64,000 nucleotides of DNA, from the NCBI RefSeq assembly GCF_028583425.1, contig NC_072802.1, positions 14,393,926 to 14,457,925 on the forward strand, read 5' to 3'. Under the pieces are notes generated by a model. That model ran no database searches, was not told the DNA's origin, and saw nothing but the letters and a program-made list of their open reading frames with translations. Position numbers and translations under genes: made by a program. Of the stretch, positions 32,070-42,710 are shown one piece after another. The stretch is from Eublepharis macularius. Lineage: Eukaryota; Chordata; Lepidosauria; Squamata; Eublepharidae. The first letter of the stretch is position 1. Each line of letters opens with the position of its first letter.

Positions 32070-32084
32070 CAAATCTACATTATT
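32070..32084. repeat. L1 target-site duplication, 5' side
   Basis: CAAATCTACATTATT matches 25912-25926 exactly and marks the end of the L1 5'UTR. Confidence 0.9.
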
Positions 32085-32489
32085 GATTTCATATAATGGT
32101 CAAAGAAGTACGTAAAAGTCCGTGTGGTAGATTTTTTTTTCATGTTTCTCTTTCAACAACAGATTACACAAGTCAACAGGCTTAGAAGGCTGTCACTCTG
32201 CTTAGAGTTACGCACTGTTTCAAGAGTGGTTTCCTCTGTAACTTTGGTGCTTTTTTAGAAATATGAATTAAAGTTAATCTTGGACAGTAGTTGTATGATT
32301 ATTTGAGCCTTGGCTAATTTACTTAGCGTCTGGCTATAGGCAATATTTAGGTACGATTGGTTGTTTGGCATTGTGCTTGAAGGCACACACAGAATCTTTC
32401 TTCATTTAGAACATATTCCGTAGATTGTTCTTTTGGTCTGTCAGCCCTCAGACATGCTGTCATAATACAATTTTGAATTTTATTTACAG

Positions 32490-32576
32490 AAAAATGATCC
32501 TCCGTTTCAACTGAAACCTCCTCCAAAGGCATCTAAACATGAAAAAGAAGTTGATCCAGAGTATGAAGAGAAAATG
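32490..32576 (+). CDS. SMARCA1: SMARCA1 exon 2 (residues 44-72)
   Basis: Acceptor TTTACAG and donor GTAAGT bound 29 codons in phase 0. The sequence KNDPPFQLKPPPKASKHEKE and then VDPEYEEKM matches the SNF2L N-terminal segment. The FQLK and the E-K-E-(M/V)-DPEYEEKM pattern is the paralogue-specific form: SMARCA5 has PDPTYEEKM instead. The segment lies before the conserved FAHFIQP motif and is highly charged. It lies 406 bp downstream of the L1 insertion in intron 1. Confidence 0.95.
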
Positions 32577-32867
32577 GTAAGTTTCCCATCTTGGAAGTTT
32601 ATCTGATAAAGAGTTGCTCTGCCTTTAAGGTACTAAGAGGAAGGAAAATATTTATATATATTATAGTTATAGCTTAAATAAGACAATAAAATTTCCTTAA
32701 GTAATTAATGTTCAACTTCAACAATCTTTAAAAGAAAGATGCATTCGTAACTACACAAATTTCCAGTGATTACAACTGGATCTTCTAATGTTTCCGTCAA
32801 CAGAAGTGAAAATATCAGAAGATGTAGCCTCCAGAAGATGTTTAACACCTAAACACCTAATTGAGAG

Positions 32868-33088
32868 CAAGAATGGTGTAGTGATTAAGAGTGTCAGACA
32901 GACCCAGGTTTGAATTCCCACTCTCCCATTGAAGCTTGCAGGCTGACTGTGGGCCAGTCATACACTCCCAGACTAACCTACTTCACAGGGTTGTTGTTGT
33001 AAGGATAAAGTAGAAAAGAGGAGAACAATATATGCCGCTTTAGGTCCCCACTGGAGAGAATGGTGGGGTATAAATGAAGTAAACAAAT
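32868..33088 (+). mobile_element. Sauria-type tRNA SINE
   Basis: Head GAATGGTGTAGTGATTAAGA with B-box-like AGGTTTGAATTCCCAC, body GACTGTGGGCCAGTCATACA and CTTCACAGGGTTGTTGTTGT, tail GGTGGGGTATAAATGAAGT. Nearly complete. Confidence 0.7.
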
Positions 33089-33216
33089 AATCAGTCATTG
33101 TAGGAAATGTATAAGCAACCTTATCCTGTGCAGACTTACACAAAATAACTATATATTTAATACTTACTGCCCAATAAATAGGCATAGGATTGCAGCTAAG
33201 ATATGATTTAGCAAGA

Positions 33217-33333
33217 AGTAAGTGGATGAATACTTGTCAGAGATGCTTTAGGCTGATCCTGCACTGGGCAGGGGGTAGGACTAGATGGTCTGTATGGCCC
33301 CTTCCAACTCTATGATTCTATGATTCTATAAGT
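33217..33333 (+). mobile_element. CR1 LINE 3' end
   Basis: It contains GTCTGTATGGCCCCTTCCAA followed by repeats of the octamer ATTCTATG, the diagnostic CR1 terminus. It is 5'-truncated. Confidence 0.7.
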
Positions 33334-34221
33334 CCCCTTAACTCAGTTAGATTATGACTGACTAAACGCAAAGGCTGACAGCAGAGTCCGTGCAGGACAG
33401 TACAAGTCTGAAGTGATGTAGTGCTGGATGTTGCCGTAGGCCTTTCTGGCCATCTTTAAAGGTGTGCTTGCTAAGCAGGCTAAAATTATTTATAGACCAG
33501 CCATCAAATAACATTTTTCCCCTCAACGTGCCAAATCAGTTCTTGAATGGCTGTCACACAGAAATTATGCTTTTTATAAAGAAGCCTTGAAAATGCTGTG
33601 TTGGAGTCCACATAGTCTCTCTTAAGCAAGGTCCTCTCCTTTTGAATTTTGAACTTTTACTTCCACAGGTGAGTAGTATAGAAAGACTTCTGATGCTCAA
33701 AAATCCTTCTAATAGGATTACCCGAGAGTGGGGGTGGGACCAGAAAGTGCAAGACTCCTGTCCTTCTAAATAATTATGTGGAACTTTTGGAAGGTGCAGA
33801 TTTTCAGATCACAATGGTACTGGGGTGAGAAAAGCTTCACCACTGAAATTTTTCTTTTTTACATCGTAGCTAAGGATAGAGGGGAACCATGTCTTCTGTT
33901 GTGTACGGTCACCCTGTTTTGCCTATGCAATGTATATCACAAGGCATATAGTGAGTAATGTTTTGGTTGTAAAAAAATTCAGTTAGAGGTGCTCAAAGCT
34001 GTGGAAATCCTTCAGATGATACTGGGCATGCACAGGGTTGCTAAAAGAGGTTCACTTTTAAGCCCAGTTACATTACTTACAACAGCTACGGGGAACGTTC
34101 CTGCGTTGTTCCCAGCAGCACTCTCAGTATTTCAAGGGCTGGTTGTCGCTGTGCTCAAACCCGTTAGCAGAGAGGCTCTGGTACCCTTGCTTACCTGCTG
34201 AAGGTCCTGCCATCACCCGTT

Positions 34222-34371
34222 AAAAGGATCTTAATAAGTATTTTTGGGGAAAGACCATCCTGTACCAGAAACCCTGAAGAACCTCTGCCAGTCAAAGTAG
34301 GCTGTCCTGAGCTAAATGCACCAGTGATTCTGCTTCTCACTTGGTATAAGGCAGAGCCATATGTTCTTTAA
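34222..34371 (+). mobile_element. tRNA-Ala-like SINE, body fragment
   Basis: It matches the body of the SINE at 50036-50225: GGGGAAAGACCA, CCTCTGCCAGTCAAAGTAGG, then GTATAAGGCAGAGCCATATG. The tRNA head is missing. Confidence 0.5.
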
Positions 34372-34551
34372 TGTATGCTTTAAAATATTGATCGTTTTCA
34401 CTGGCTGCTGGAACATTACTTGGTAATGCCCTCAGAGTAAGACTTCCATGTCATTCTTCCTGTCTTGGGCTTATGTTACATATTCCCTCCCTATTTTGGA
34501 TAGATGTTTGGTCCCACCAGCAGTCCCTTAATACTGCAGAGGCACAGAATT

Positions 34552-34965
34552 GATAGAAAATAATAATAATAACATTCGATTTATGTACTGCCCTTCAGGA
34601 CAACTTGACATCCCCCCCATAGCGGTTTTTGGTGTAGTGGTTAAGAGCAGCGGGACTCTAATTTGGAGAACCGGGTTTGATTCCCCCCTCCACTTGAAGC
34701 TGGCTGGGTAACCTTGGGTCCGTCACAGCTCTTTCAGAGCTCTCTCAGCCCCACCCACCTCACAGGGTGATTGTTGTGGGGAAAATAATAACATACTTTG
34801 TAAACCGCTCTGAGTGAGTGTTAAGTTGTCCTGAAGGACAGTATATAAATCGAATGTTATTATTATTATTATTACAAAGTATGTTATTATTATCCCTTCA
34901 GAAGTCACTCTGTGAGGTGGGTGGGACAGAGAGAGCTCTGGAAGAACTTTGAGAGCTGTGTAAAA
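34552..34965. mobile_element. Sauria-type SINE with inverted partial duplicates on both sides
   Basis: The complete forward element runs from 34621 (GGTGTAGTGGTTAAGAGCAG) to 34873 (ATCGAATGTTATTATTATT). 34558-34607 is an inverse copy of its tail. 34874-34965 is an inverse copy of its middle (TACAAAGTATGTTATTATTA, then GTGAGGTGGGTGGGACAGAG). The block can snap back on itself twice. Confidence 0.65.
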
Positions 34966-35068
34966 AGTAGAGAAAGCTTTTAAAAAGGCAGAAAGTTCAT
35001 CTTGAGAAAACTCTTTAAACAAATAGGCAGATGTTCAAAAGGGTTTTTTTAATTTATAAAATCTAGAG

Positions 35069-35520
35069 ATGGTAGTAGACATGACACCTGGGTGGCTAGT
35101 TGACATTGACAGAGAGGTTGTGGAGAGGCACCTGGCTGCACTGGACGAATACAAATCCCCTGGGCCGGATGGGGTGCACCCCAGAGTGCTCAAAGAACTA
35201 TATAGAGAACTTGCAGAGTTTGCAGAACTTGCAGAGCCTCGCTCTGTCCATCATCTTCAAGGCCTCCTGGAGGACTGGGGATGTGCCACAAGATTGGAGA
35301 AGAGCGAAGAACTTAGGAAAAACTTTTTCATGGTCAGAGTAGTTCAAAGGTGGAATCAGCTGCCTAGGGAGGTGGTGAGCTCCCCTTCACTGGCAGTTTT
35401 CAAGAAGAGGCTGGATGAATCTTTGTCAGGGATGCTTTAGGCTCATCCTGCATTGGGCAGGAGGTTGGACTAGAAGGTCTGTATGGCCCCTTCCAACACT
35501 GTGATTCTGTGATTCTATGA
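35069..35520 (+). mobile_element. CR1 LINE with internal deletion
   Basis: The first part encodes RT-like sequence, HLAALDEYKSPGPDGVHP, part of the CR1 palm region. At about 35310 it jumps to the C-terminal end, LPREVVSSPSLAVFKKRLDE, leaving out most of the RT. The 3' end is GTATGGCCCCTTCCAACACT plus GATTCTATGA. It is not a functional gene. Confidence 0.75.
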
Positions 35521-36044
35521 AATAACAAAGATCAGTGGCATAAAATACACCGAGCAAATGTACACACAGACACAGTACACATGCAGAGCTAACTAGAGAA
35601 ACAGTGAGGAAAAGGGGAATAGAATTTCAAGGGTTGAGTTGTATTTACCACTTCCAGCAGAGGTTTGAAAATGAAGAAAGTTCCATGGAGAAGCAATATG
35701 GACAGCCTCATAGTAGATGGCCTCACTTTTTATCTTGACATCAGTTTTTAAGATTTTCTCAAAGTCATAATTTTATGTTTGATAAATGGTGTTTGTAGGA
35801 AAGCTTGAACAAATTCTGTTTGTTGTTATGTTGCCCTCATGTGGTGAAAAGATGTTTTGACTGGAAGGATGGTGGCAACAGATTTGAAATGGTAATATTA
35901 GCACTTATGTAGCACTTCGTGTTGTTCAAAGCACATCTTGTAATCCTTACAACAATATTTTGAAGTAGATCAGTATTTGTACCCCCATTTTGAATATTGA
36001 TAAAAGTGTTATACCAGTTATTTATCTGAGTCATGCTGTTCTAA

Positions 36045-36146
36045 AAGTAGTGGAAAAGAGTAAGAGTCCAGTAGCACCTAAAAGACTAACAAAATTAGTG
36101 GTAGGATATGAGATTTTGTGAGCCATAGCTCACTTCTTCAGATATA
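36045..36146 (-). repeat. Dispersed repeat R1
   Basis: It reads GTAGTGGAAAAGAGTAAGAG, CCAGTAGCACCTAAAAGACT and GAGCCATAGCTCACTTCTTC, the inverse order of 4314-4432. It ends exactly where the palindrome at 36145 begins. Confidence 0.6.
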
Positions 36147-36237
36147 AATTAATGTATACTTTATTTTCATTTTTGAATAAATACTATTCTAAAAGTAGTA
36201 TTTATTCAAAAATGAAAAGAAAGTTTACATTAATTTA
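36145..36237. repeat. Long AT-rich palindrome
   Basis: Arms of about 43 bp (36145-36187 and 36194-36237) are inverse copies, from TAAATTAATGTA at the left end to TACATTAATTTA at the right, with only a few mismatches and almost no spacer. It lies about 256 bp upstream of exon 3. Confidence 0.8.
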
Positions 36238-36493
36238 TGCAGTGTGTGTTAATTTAGTTTTTCCAAAGATAAAATATATTAATGCATGTTTAGCTTGCAT
36301 CTACTCCAGAGAAATTCGCCCCAGATTGCCCTTTCAATGTCAACAGCGGTTACAAAGGTATCTGCCCCAGACATATTCAGAAGGGGTCACGTTCTTATCT
36401 GTGAGCAGGGAGAACTGCTTCTCTGGGTGTGTTTTCTAACATAACGAATAATAAATTTCAGACATTATGATGTTTTTATGGCTTTGCATGTAG

Positions 36494-36660
36494 AAAACAG
36501 ATCGAGCCAAAAGATTTGAATTCCTGCTGAAGCAGACAGAGCTTTTTGCACATTTCATTCAACCTGCAGCACAGAAATCACCAACGTCGCCTCTAAAGGT
36601 GAAACTTGGACGACCTCGGATAAAGAAGGATGAAAAGCAGAGCTTACTATCAGCTGGGGA
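36494..36660 (+). CDS. SMARCA1: SMARCA1 exon 3 (residues 73-128, split codon)
   Basis: Acceptor TGTAG, donor GTATGT, 167 bp, ending two bases into a codon. It encodes [34 protein letters not shown] and [16 protein letters not shown]. This is the conserved ISWI segment ahead of the AutoN region. [17 protein letters not shown] is nearly invariant in ISWI proteins. [16 protein letters not shown] follows the SMARCA1 pattern (SMARCA5 has [15 protein letters not shown]). The first residues after the acceptor continue the frame of exon 2 exactly. Confidence 0.96.
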
Positions 36661-37357
36661 GTATGTTTCATTTTTACATTAAAAATGCTTTAATGTTTAA
36701 ATATTGTTACCATTTGCATATTGTATAGGTATTTTTATGTTACATAATTATAGGAGATATTCAGCTAATGTATTGTGTAAGCCTTAATTATGACTGGAAT
36801 CCATTTGAAAGAAATACATTAGGATGGTGTTATCTTTTTAGCATGCTTATATCCAGTTACATACTCTAATAAATCCCCATGGGTAAGACTATATTACTAA
36901 GTGCAGTGTTGCAACCTTAAAAGATGTGTCTCACTTATTTGGATTGCTGTTTTCCATGTGCCATTTAAAAAATTTGCATGTCACTTAAATATTTTTGAGA
37001 CCAAAATATTTCATTTTAAAGTTGTTTCCGTGTGTCTGGTGTTGTACTGAATGATTCTTTGGCTACAATTAACAAGCACCTGCGTTAGAATCTTATCAGG
37101 ATGTTATACCCTCATGTACTGTAAGTGTACTGAATAGACTGAAAATAACATGTTAGGGAGCAGGTTGGTTTAAAATACGTTCTCCTGACATGCTTGTTTT
37201 CTACATGCGGAGACTTCTACAGAAGTATGTTCCATCAAGTGAGCTCTCACTTGCAGTCTGTTACAGCAGCACACTTGTATGCCAGTATGGGTGCTTTATG
37301 TTGGGCTTGATCTGTGAAAGGGTCTGTTGAAAGTCATTGACAGATATAGATGAATGG

Positions 37358-37404
37358 CTATGGCTGTTATGCCTGTGGAGCTTACCGTGGCATAACAGCC
37401 ATAG
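37358..37404. repeat. Perfect 16-bp inverted repeat in intron 3
   Basis: CTATGGCTGTTATGCC at 37358-37373 is inverted without mismatch at 37389-37404, with a 15-bp loop. It lies about 105 bp before the exon 4 acceptor. Confidence 0.8.
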
Positions 37405-37508
37405 ATGATCTGAATATCAAGGGAACTCCAGTTTGCATACTTAATATATAGAAGGATCTTGGCCAGGAGAACTTTGCACATGAGCTTAAGTGTAGTTTCT
37501 CCTTGCAG

Positions 37509-37609
37509 TTATCGCCACAGGCGCACAGAGCAAGAGGAGGATGAAGAACTTCTTTCTGAGAGTCGAAAAACCTCCAACGTGTGCATCCGATTTGAGGAAT
37601 CTCCTTCTT
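37509..37609 (+). CDS. SMARCA1: SMARCA1 exon 4 (AutoN-like segment, residues 128-162)
   Basis: Acceptor TTGCAG, donor GTGAGT, 101 bp. It completes the Asp codon from exon 3 and encodes [33 protein letters not shown]. The RHR basic patch followed by acidic residues is the AutoN element, which in ISWI ATPases mimics the histone H4 tail and holds the motor inactive until a nucleosome is bound. [12 protein letters not shown] is the SMARCA1 version (SMARCA5 has SSKATNVCTRFE). The exon ends one base into the Tyr codon completed by exon 5. Confidence 0.96.
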
Positions 37610-37706
37610 GTGAGTATACTAACTGATAACTCCCTTAAATTGTTTAGACGGCTCTGATGTAAGACAAGAGATTAGATAACTAAATAACATTTTATGTTTT
37701 TTGAAG

Positions 37707-37807
37707 ATGTTAAAGGAGGAACATTAAGAGATTATCAGGTTAGAGGTTTGAACTGGATGATCTCCCTGTATGAAAATGGCGTGAATGGCATTTTGGCTGA
37801 TGAAATG
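37707..37807 (+). CDS. SMARCA1: SMARCA1 exon 5 (start of the ATPase, residues 162-195)
   Basis: It lies only 97 bp after exon 4. Acceptor TTGAAG, donor GTAAGC. It encodes [20 protein letters not shown] then [25 protein letters not shown] is the Q-motif-like entry to lobe 1 of the SNF2 motor, and ILADEM is the first half of the Walker A motif, completed by exon 6. KGG before LRDYQ agrees with SMARCA1 (KWGK in SMARCA5). The frame reads on into the intron to 37936 without meaning. Confidence 0.96.
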
Positions 37808-38077
37808 GTAAGCAGACAGTTTTTTGAATGCATGTTTTTGGGGTGTGTGGGAAACATATATGCCTCTTGGAACAAGTTTGGTTCCAAAGGTGGAAGCATA
37901 AGCACTGAGGTTTATAGTAGCCTATATACAAACTGAGAAGAACTGAGTCTCAATCATAGGGCAGGCTGCATTGGAATCATTGGCCACAATCCAGAGGCAT
38001 GCTTGTGTTTCTTCTTATAAGTGACATCCCTGTCAAATCTCCAAGTATTTTTAAAGCTCTCTTGAATTTAAAATCAC

Positions 38078-39440
38078 CAGGGGTGTGCAATTCGGGTTTC
38101 TGATTCGGGTAAAGTACCTGAATCGGACCCGATTTGCAATGATTCAGGATTTCCTGATCAGGCCCAGCATGCTGGACCCGATTCAGAAACCCCAAAACAA
38201 AACTTGCTTCGGGAAGCTTCGGGTCAAGGGGCTTAAATGCCCCTTTCCGTACGACTGCGAAGCGGCACGGAAAGGGGAATTCCACAGATCAGCTGTTTGG
38301 TGGGGAGATCCCCGCCAAGCAGCTGATCTATCTGGTGGGGTTTTAAAGGCCCTTTCCGTGCCACTGCAAAGCAGCACGGAAAGGGGCATTTAAACCCGCA
38401 GATCAGCTGTTTGGCGTGGAGTTTCCCGCCAAGCAGCTGACCCAGGCTTTCCCTGCCGCCCAGCTGGCTGCTTCGGTGATGGAGGCGGCAGCGCAGGCCC
38501 AATACAAGCCAGCTCTGGCCTTCCCCACCGCCCAGCTGGCCACTGTGGCAGAGGAGGCGGTGGTGCAGGCCCCGGAGGAGCTGGCTCCGGGCTTCCCCAC
38601 CACCCAGCTGGCCACTGCGGTGGCGGAGGCATCGTGGGCCCCACAGGAGCTGGCTCCGGCCTGGCCCGCCGTCCAGCTGTCTGCTGTGGTGGCGGAGGAG
38701 GCGGCGCAGGCCCCAGAGGAGCCGGCTCCAGGCTTCCCTGCTGCCCAGCTGACCCCTGCAGCAGCGGAGGGGGCAGTGCAGGCCCCATGGGAGCCAGCTC
38801 CGGGCTTCCCCACTGCCCAGCTGGCTGCTGCGGGGGTGGTGCGGGCCCCGCAGGAGCTGGCTCTGGGCTTCCCCGCTGCCCAGCTGGTTGCTGCAGCAGC
38901 GGAGGAGGTGGCGTGGGCTCCACAGGAGCCGGCTCCAGCCTGGCCTGCCGCCTAGTTAGCCGCTGGAGTGGTGGAGGAGGCTGTGTGGGCCCCGCAGGAG
39001 CTGGCTCTGGCCTGGCACGTCTCCCAGCTGGCCGCTGCGGTGGTGGCGGAGGAGGCCGTGTGCGCCCTTCAGGAGCCGGCTCCAGCCTTCCTTGCTGCCC
39101 AGCTGGCTGCTGCAGTGGCGGAGGCGGTGGCGCGGGCCCCGGAGGAGCCTTCCCTTCCACCCAGATAATCGCCCTCCCCTCTCCCTGCCAGCCATGTAAG
39201 TGGGGGTGGGTGGGTGGGTAGGTGTAGGTGTGCTTGCCTCAATGGGGGTGGGGAGCTTGGGGTTTGCTCTCCCTTGCTTAAGTATGCTCCAAATCTTTAC
39301 AGAGCATACCGAAGCGAGCTAAATACCAGAATCCCGAAGTGGCCTGCCCCTTTGGGATTCTGGTAATTCCAGATATTTTTCCTGCTTGAGGTAAACCCAA
39401 AGTGGGAAACCCGAATTTTTTTGGGGGGTGCACACTCCTA
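38078..39440. mobile_element. hAT-type non-autonomous element carrying a minisatellite, 1363 bp
   Basis: The left end is CAGGGGTGTGC and the right end GCACACTCCTA. A perfect 8-bp duplication, AAAATCAC, lies at 38070-38077 and 39441-39448. The outer parts hold GAATCGG/CCGATT-type repeats and several inverted copies of ctttccgtgcc(a/g)ct. The centre (38430-39165) is a GC-rich tandem array. No transposase is recognised. Sequence shared with 54990-55481 confirms a family. Confidence 0.85.
38430..39165. repeat. GC-rich minisatellite of about 10 units (63-75 bp)
   Basis: Units recur around CCCAGCTGGCYGCTGCGG and GAGCTGGCTCCGGGCTTCCC. Because unit length is a multiple of 3 and stops are rare, long ORFs appear on both strands (179 and 195 codons plus, 256 codons minus, all Pro/Ala or Gly-rich). 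Simultaneous openness on both strands points to repeat structure, not a gene. Confidence 0.8.
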
Positions 39441-40894
39441 AAAATCACCTTTCTTCCTATGGTTCAGTTGATTTTAATTTAGTGTTGCAAATAGGTTTAA
39501 AGTTGTTTACCCATAAGTCTTGCCCGTTTAGGCAGCATATCAGAGAAAACGTATTGGTGGCCAAACTCCCTTCATCTCAATTTGGAATCAGCTCCTTAAC
39601 GTCTACTTTCTCAGCTAGGTTCTTAACCTCATTGTCTCGTGGAACTAAGAGAGCCACTTGGAAATTCAGCTGCTTCCTTCCTTTTAAGTATGCTTTATCA
39701 CTGGATGTGGGCCAGGGAACACATAATATATTTGTAAGAAGAAACATTCAAGTGACTGGATCTCAATAGAAAGGTTATTCTCCATATAAAAGACCGCTTG
39801 TCGTGTGGCCATAACAATAGCAGAGTTCAAATCCATCAGTGAGAATAAGAGATTTAACATTAAATAACTTCTGCACATATGCCTTCAAAGCAGTGGGTCT
39901 GAGTTGCCTGGTCTGCTGAAATGGTCTGCAGAGGTCTGCTGTAGATGCACAGAAAAGGTGTTTTGTATTCATACAAGAGATTTTAGAGGAGTGAGGATAC
40001 TCGATTTGTAACATACCTGAGCAGAACAAGCTGGACAAATTTGTATTCTGAACCAGGAAAATACTGACTTAGGCAATGCCCTCTAGTAAGACGTGTTTCT
40101 TCCATCTGCCTCAGTTGTCCTGGAACCATTCATAATAATGATGGAGTTTCTGTTGGCGTTGTCATTCCCAGTAAACCACAATACATTCAGGTGAAATTGC
40201 AAGACAGTAAAATGGTTATTTACAAATTCGCTAATAAGATTGTTGAAAGGGATTGTGGATGGCATCCTTAGGGTGCAATCCATATCCTGCTGAAATGCAT
40301 GGCAAGTTTTGCATAGATTTTGTTGATTGGGCTATAGGGATTTTATCCAGTGTCGAATGTGATTGCAGAAGACTTCTCACTGGATCGCGGGTAGTCACCT
40401 CACTTGGAAATAATATGGGGCGCTACAACATGTCCACCTTTAGTGTCTCCCATTATTTTGTAGAGTGTGCATCCCTTTTTTATGCAAAAAAAATTAATGG
40501 ATCTACAGGTATCACAAATAGTAAGGGAAGAAGATTTTTATGTGACTCTGGGGGAAAATGCATAATGCATAGCAGCAGTGCAGAGTGCAGACTGAGATTC
40601 GAATGTTCAGTTGCAGCACAGCTCGGAGCAAGCTGTAATTAAAATTTAATTCTCTGTAATATTTCTTTTATATACAGCAGAATGCTAAAGAGAAGTTGTA
40701 GTTTTATAGTTTCAAAACAAATTCTAACTAGAATGGTAATTTACATATTGCAATATATTGAAATTATGGCAGATTGCTCCCCCACAGACTGTACTGTGAT
40801 CATAGACTTTTTCCATGCACAGATTTAAATGGAAATTAGTTCAGCGCTGCTAGCAATGTTGCATAACATTTAAGTTGTTGTTTTTTAACTATAG

Positions 40895-41074
40895 GGTCTA
40901 GGTAAGACTTTGCAGACTATTGCTTTGCTGGGCTATCTGAAGCATTATCGAAACATTCCTGGCCCCCACATGGTTCTGGTTCCCAAATCAACTTTACACA
41001 ACTGGATGAATGAATTTAAACGCTGGGTTCCTTCTTTACGTGCCGTTTGTCTCATTGGAGACAAGGATGCTAGA
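40895..41074 (+). CDS. SMARCA1: SMARCA1 exon 6 (Walker A, residues 196-255)
   Basis: Acceptor ACTATAG, donor GTAAGT, exactly 60 codons in phase 0. It begins [25 protein letters not shown] with Lys199 is the ATP-phosphate-binding Walker A motif of the SNF2 motor. The next part, [20 protein letters not shown] then [20 protein letters not shown], includes helicase motif Ia ([10 protein letters not shown]). GYLKHY, WMNEF and GDKDAR fit SMARCA1 (SMARCA5: GYMKHY, WMSEF, GDKEQR). Confidence 0.97.
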
Positions 41075-41635
41075 GTAAGTAAGAGCACAGATCGTCAATC
41101 AGTGTTACATTTAACAAGTCAGGGTGATCCCTGAGAGAGGACTTTTTTTCTTAAGAAGTTCAATTTAATGTAAGTTGTAGGTATAGCCTCTTTGAAATTA
41201 TTCTAATTTGCCTCCAGATTCTTTCAGAAATTTTGCAAAATCTCATAGCATGCATTTAGAACATTTAAGGTCTTGTATAACCCTTTATGGAACTTGATTG
41301 TTTTTCTTTCTGCAGGCGGAAGGTAGCGCTGATCATTTTTTTTGTTCTTGCTGATCTTTCCTCCTGGTAGATGGCTGTGGCAGTAGTCTCCAAATGAGTC
41401 TGATAGCCCTACCATACTCTTAGTTCTTCTAAAATATGTAACACGATTATACAAAAATACATTAAGAATACAAAAAACCTCAAAATACTCTAAGCATATT
41501 CATAGGACTCAGGATTATATCGTACAGATTTACTGTAAAAATGCCATATTCCTATATTACTAATTTAATTACAGCTTGTAGTTTATAATCTATGACAAGA
41601 TCTTAAAACCATCAATGAAATTAACTACATTAAAT

Positions 41636-41703
41636 GCAGTCCCATGCAGTGATTGTAATGTGCTTAGACTGGAATAACGCTGCATAGGATTGTACTGTAA
41701 GTT
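41636..41703. mobile_element. Foldback MITE, degraded copy in intron 6
   Basis: The right half, GGATTGTACTG preceded by ctgcata, resembles the 88-bp MITE at 1122-1209. The left half is shortened. No target-site duplication is visible. Confidence 0.45.
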
Positions 41704-41843
41704 CTGGGATAGAACAAATCTACTGTGTTTTAAGGGATATAACAAATCTACAGACAAGGAAGTGTGTAGGGTTTCATAAACTGAACTTGCTGCTGGTCCT
41801 GCTCTACTTAGAAGTGTTTGCTGCCACCTCCGTTTTTCACTAG

Positions 41844-42023
<180 letters not shown>

Positions 42024-42341
42024 TAGTTCATACTAAAGCAGTGAATATCTTGGGGGCTGGGGGGGGGGCGTGATATGGAAACTCTTGGGGTAAAGGAAAA
42101 CTTCATGGCATGTTGCCAAAAATCATGGTTTATTACATACTTTGTTTCAGAATGATAGGTGGAAAAACAAAGTAAAATTTCAAACAGTAACTGTTAGGGA
42201 TGTTTTATTCATATTAAATTAAAAACAATATTAGGAAGGTACAGTAGCTAGGAGCATAATCTTGAAATACTTACAACTTACATTTGTAAAAATGGAACTT
42301 TTTGTATGGTGGCAATAAACGTTCTTTAAACATTTCCCTAG

Positions 42342-42551
<210 letters not shown>

Positions 42552-42641
42552 TAGCTCTGTTGTGAAATAGCTTTTTGCACTAATTTTAAGTGATGATAAC
42601 AATGAAATTACAATCAGATGTAATATCTTTTGAACCTGCAG

Positions 42642-42710
42642 GACTTTGACTCATGGTTTGACACTAAAAATTGTCTTGGTGATCAGAAACTTGTAGAAAG
42701 ACTTCATGCA
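42642..42710 (+). CDS. SMARCA1: SMARCA1 exon 9 (residues 352-374)
   Basis: A 69-bp exon, 23 codons, acceptor CTGCAG and donor GTAAGT, phase 0. [20 protein letters not shown] then LHA lies at the end of motor lobe 1. DTKNCLGD and LHAV match SMARCA1 (SMARCA5: DTNNCLGD, LHMV). Introns 8 (168 bp) and 9 (620 bp) are short and free of recognised insertions. Confidence 0.96.

Larger units (their letters stand above)
16834..32489 (+). other. SMARCA1: SMARCA1 intron 1 (15.7 kb)
   Basis: The first intron begins GTAGGG and ends ATTTACAG. It contains L2, CR1, LINE, SINE and hAT insertions and the full-length L1 described separately. Stretches 16834-17377, 17456-18299, 19291-21124 and 24485-25911 hold no feature I can support, apart from short microsatellite-like ATA/GATAAT runs near 17085-17110 and a C15 run at 18472-18486. 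Confidence 0.8.
32577..36493 (+). other. SMARCA1: SMARCA1 intron 2
   Basis: A 3.9-kb intron, GTAAGT to TGTAG. It contains SINEs, two CR1 pieces and a perfect-looking long palindrome, listed separately. 33334-34221 and 35521-36044 hold nothing else I can support beyond a faint L2/MIR-like stretch at 35890-36005. Confidence 0.8.
37808..40894 (+). other. SMARCA1: SMARCA1 intron 5
   Basis: A 3.1-kb intron interrupting the Walker A motif codons. It carries the 1.36-kb hAT-type element with a minisatellite. 39449-40894 shows no exon or repeat that I can name with confidence. Confidence 0.8.

Noticed and set aside
38416-39221. A Pro/Ala-rich or Gly-rich protein gene in intron 5.
   Set aside because: The frames come from a tandem repeat whose unit is a multiple of three, inside a transposon with clean ends and duplication.
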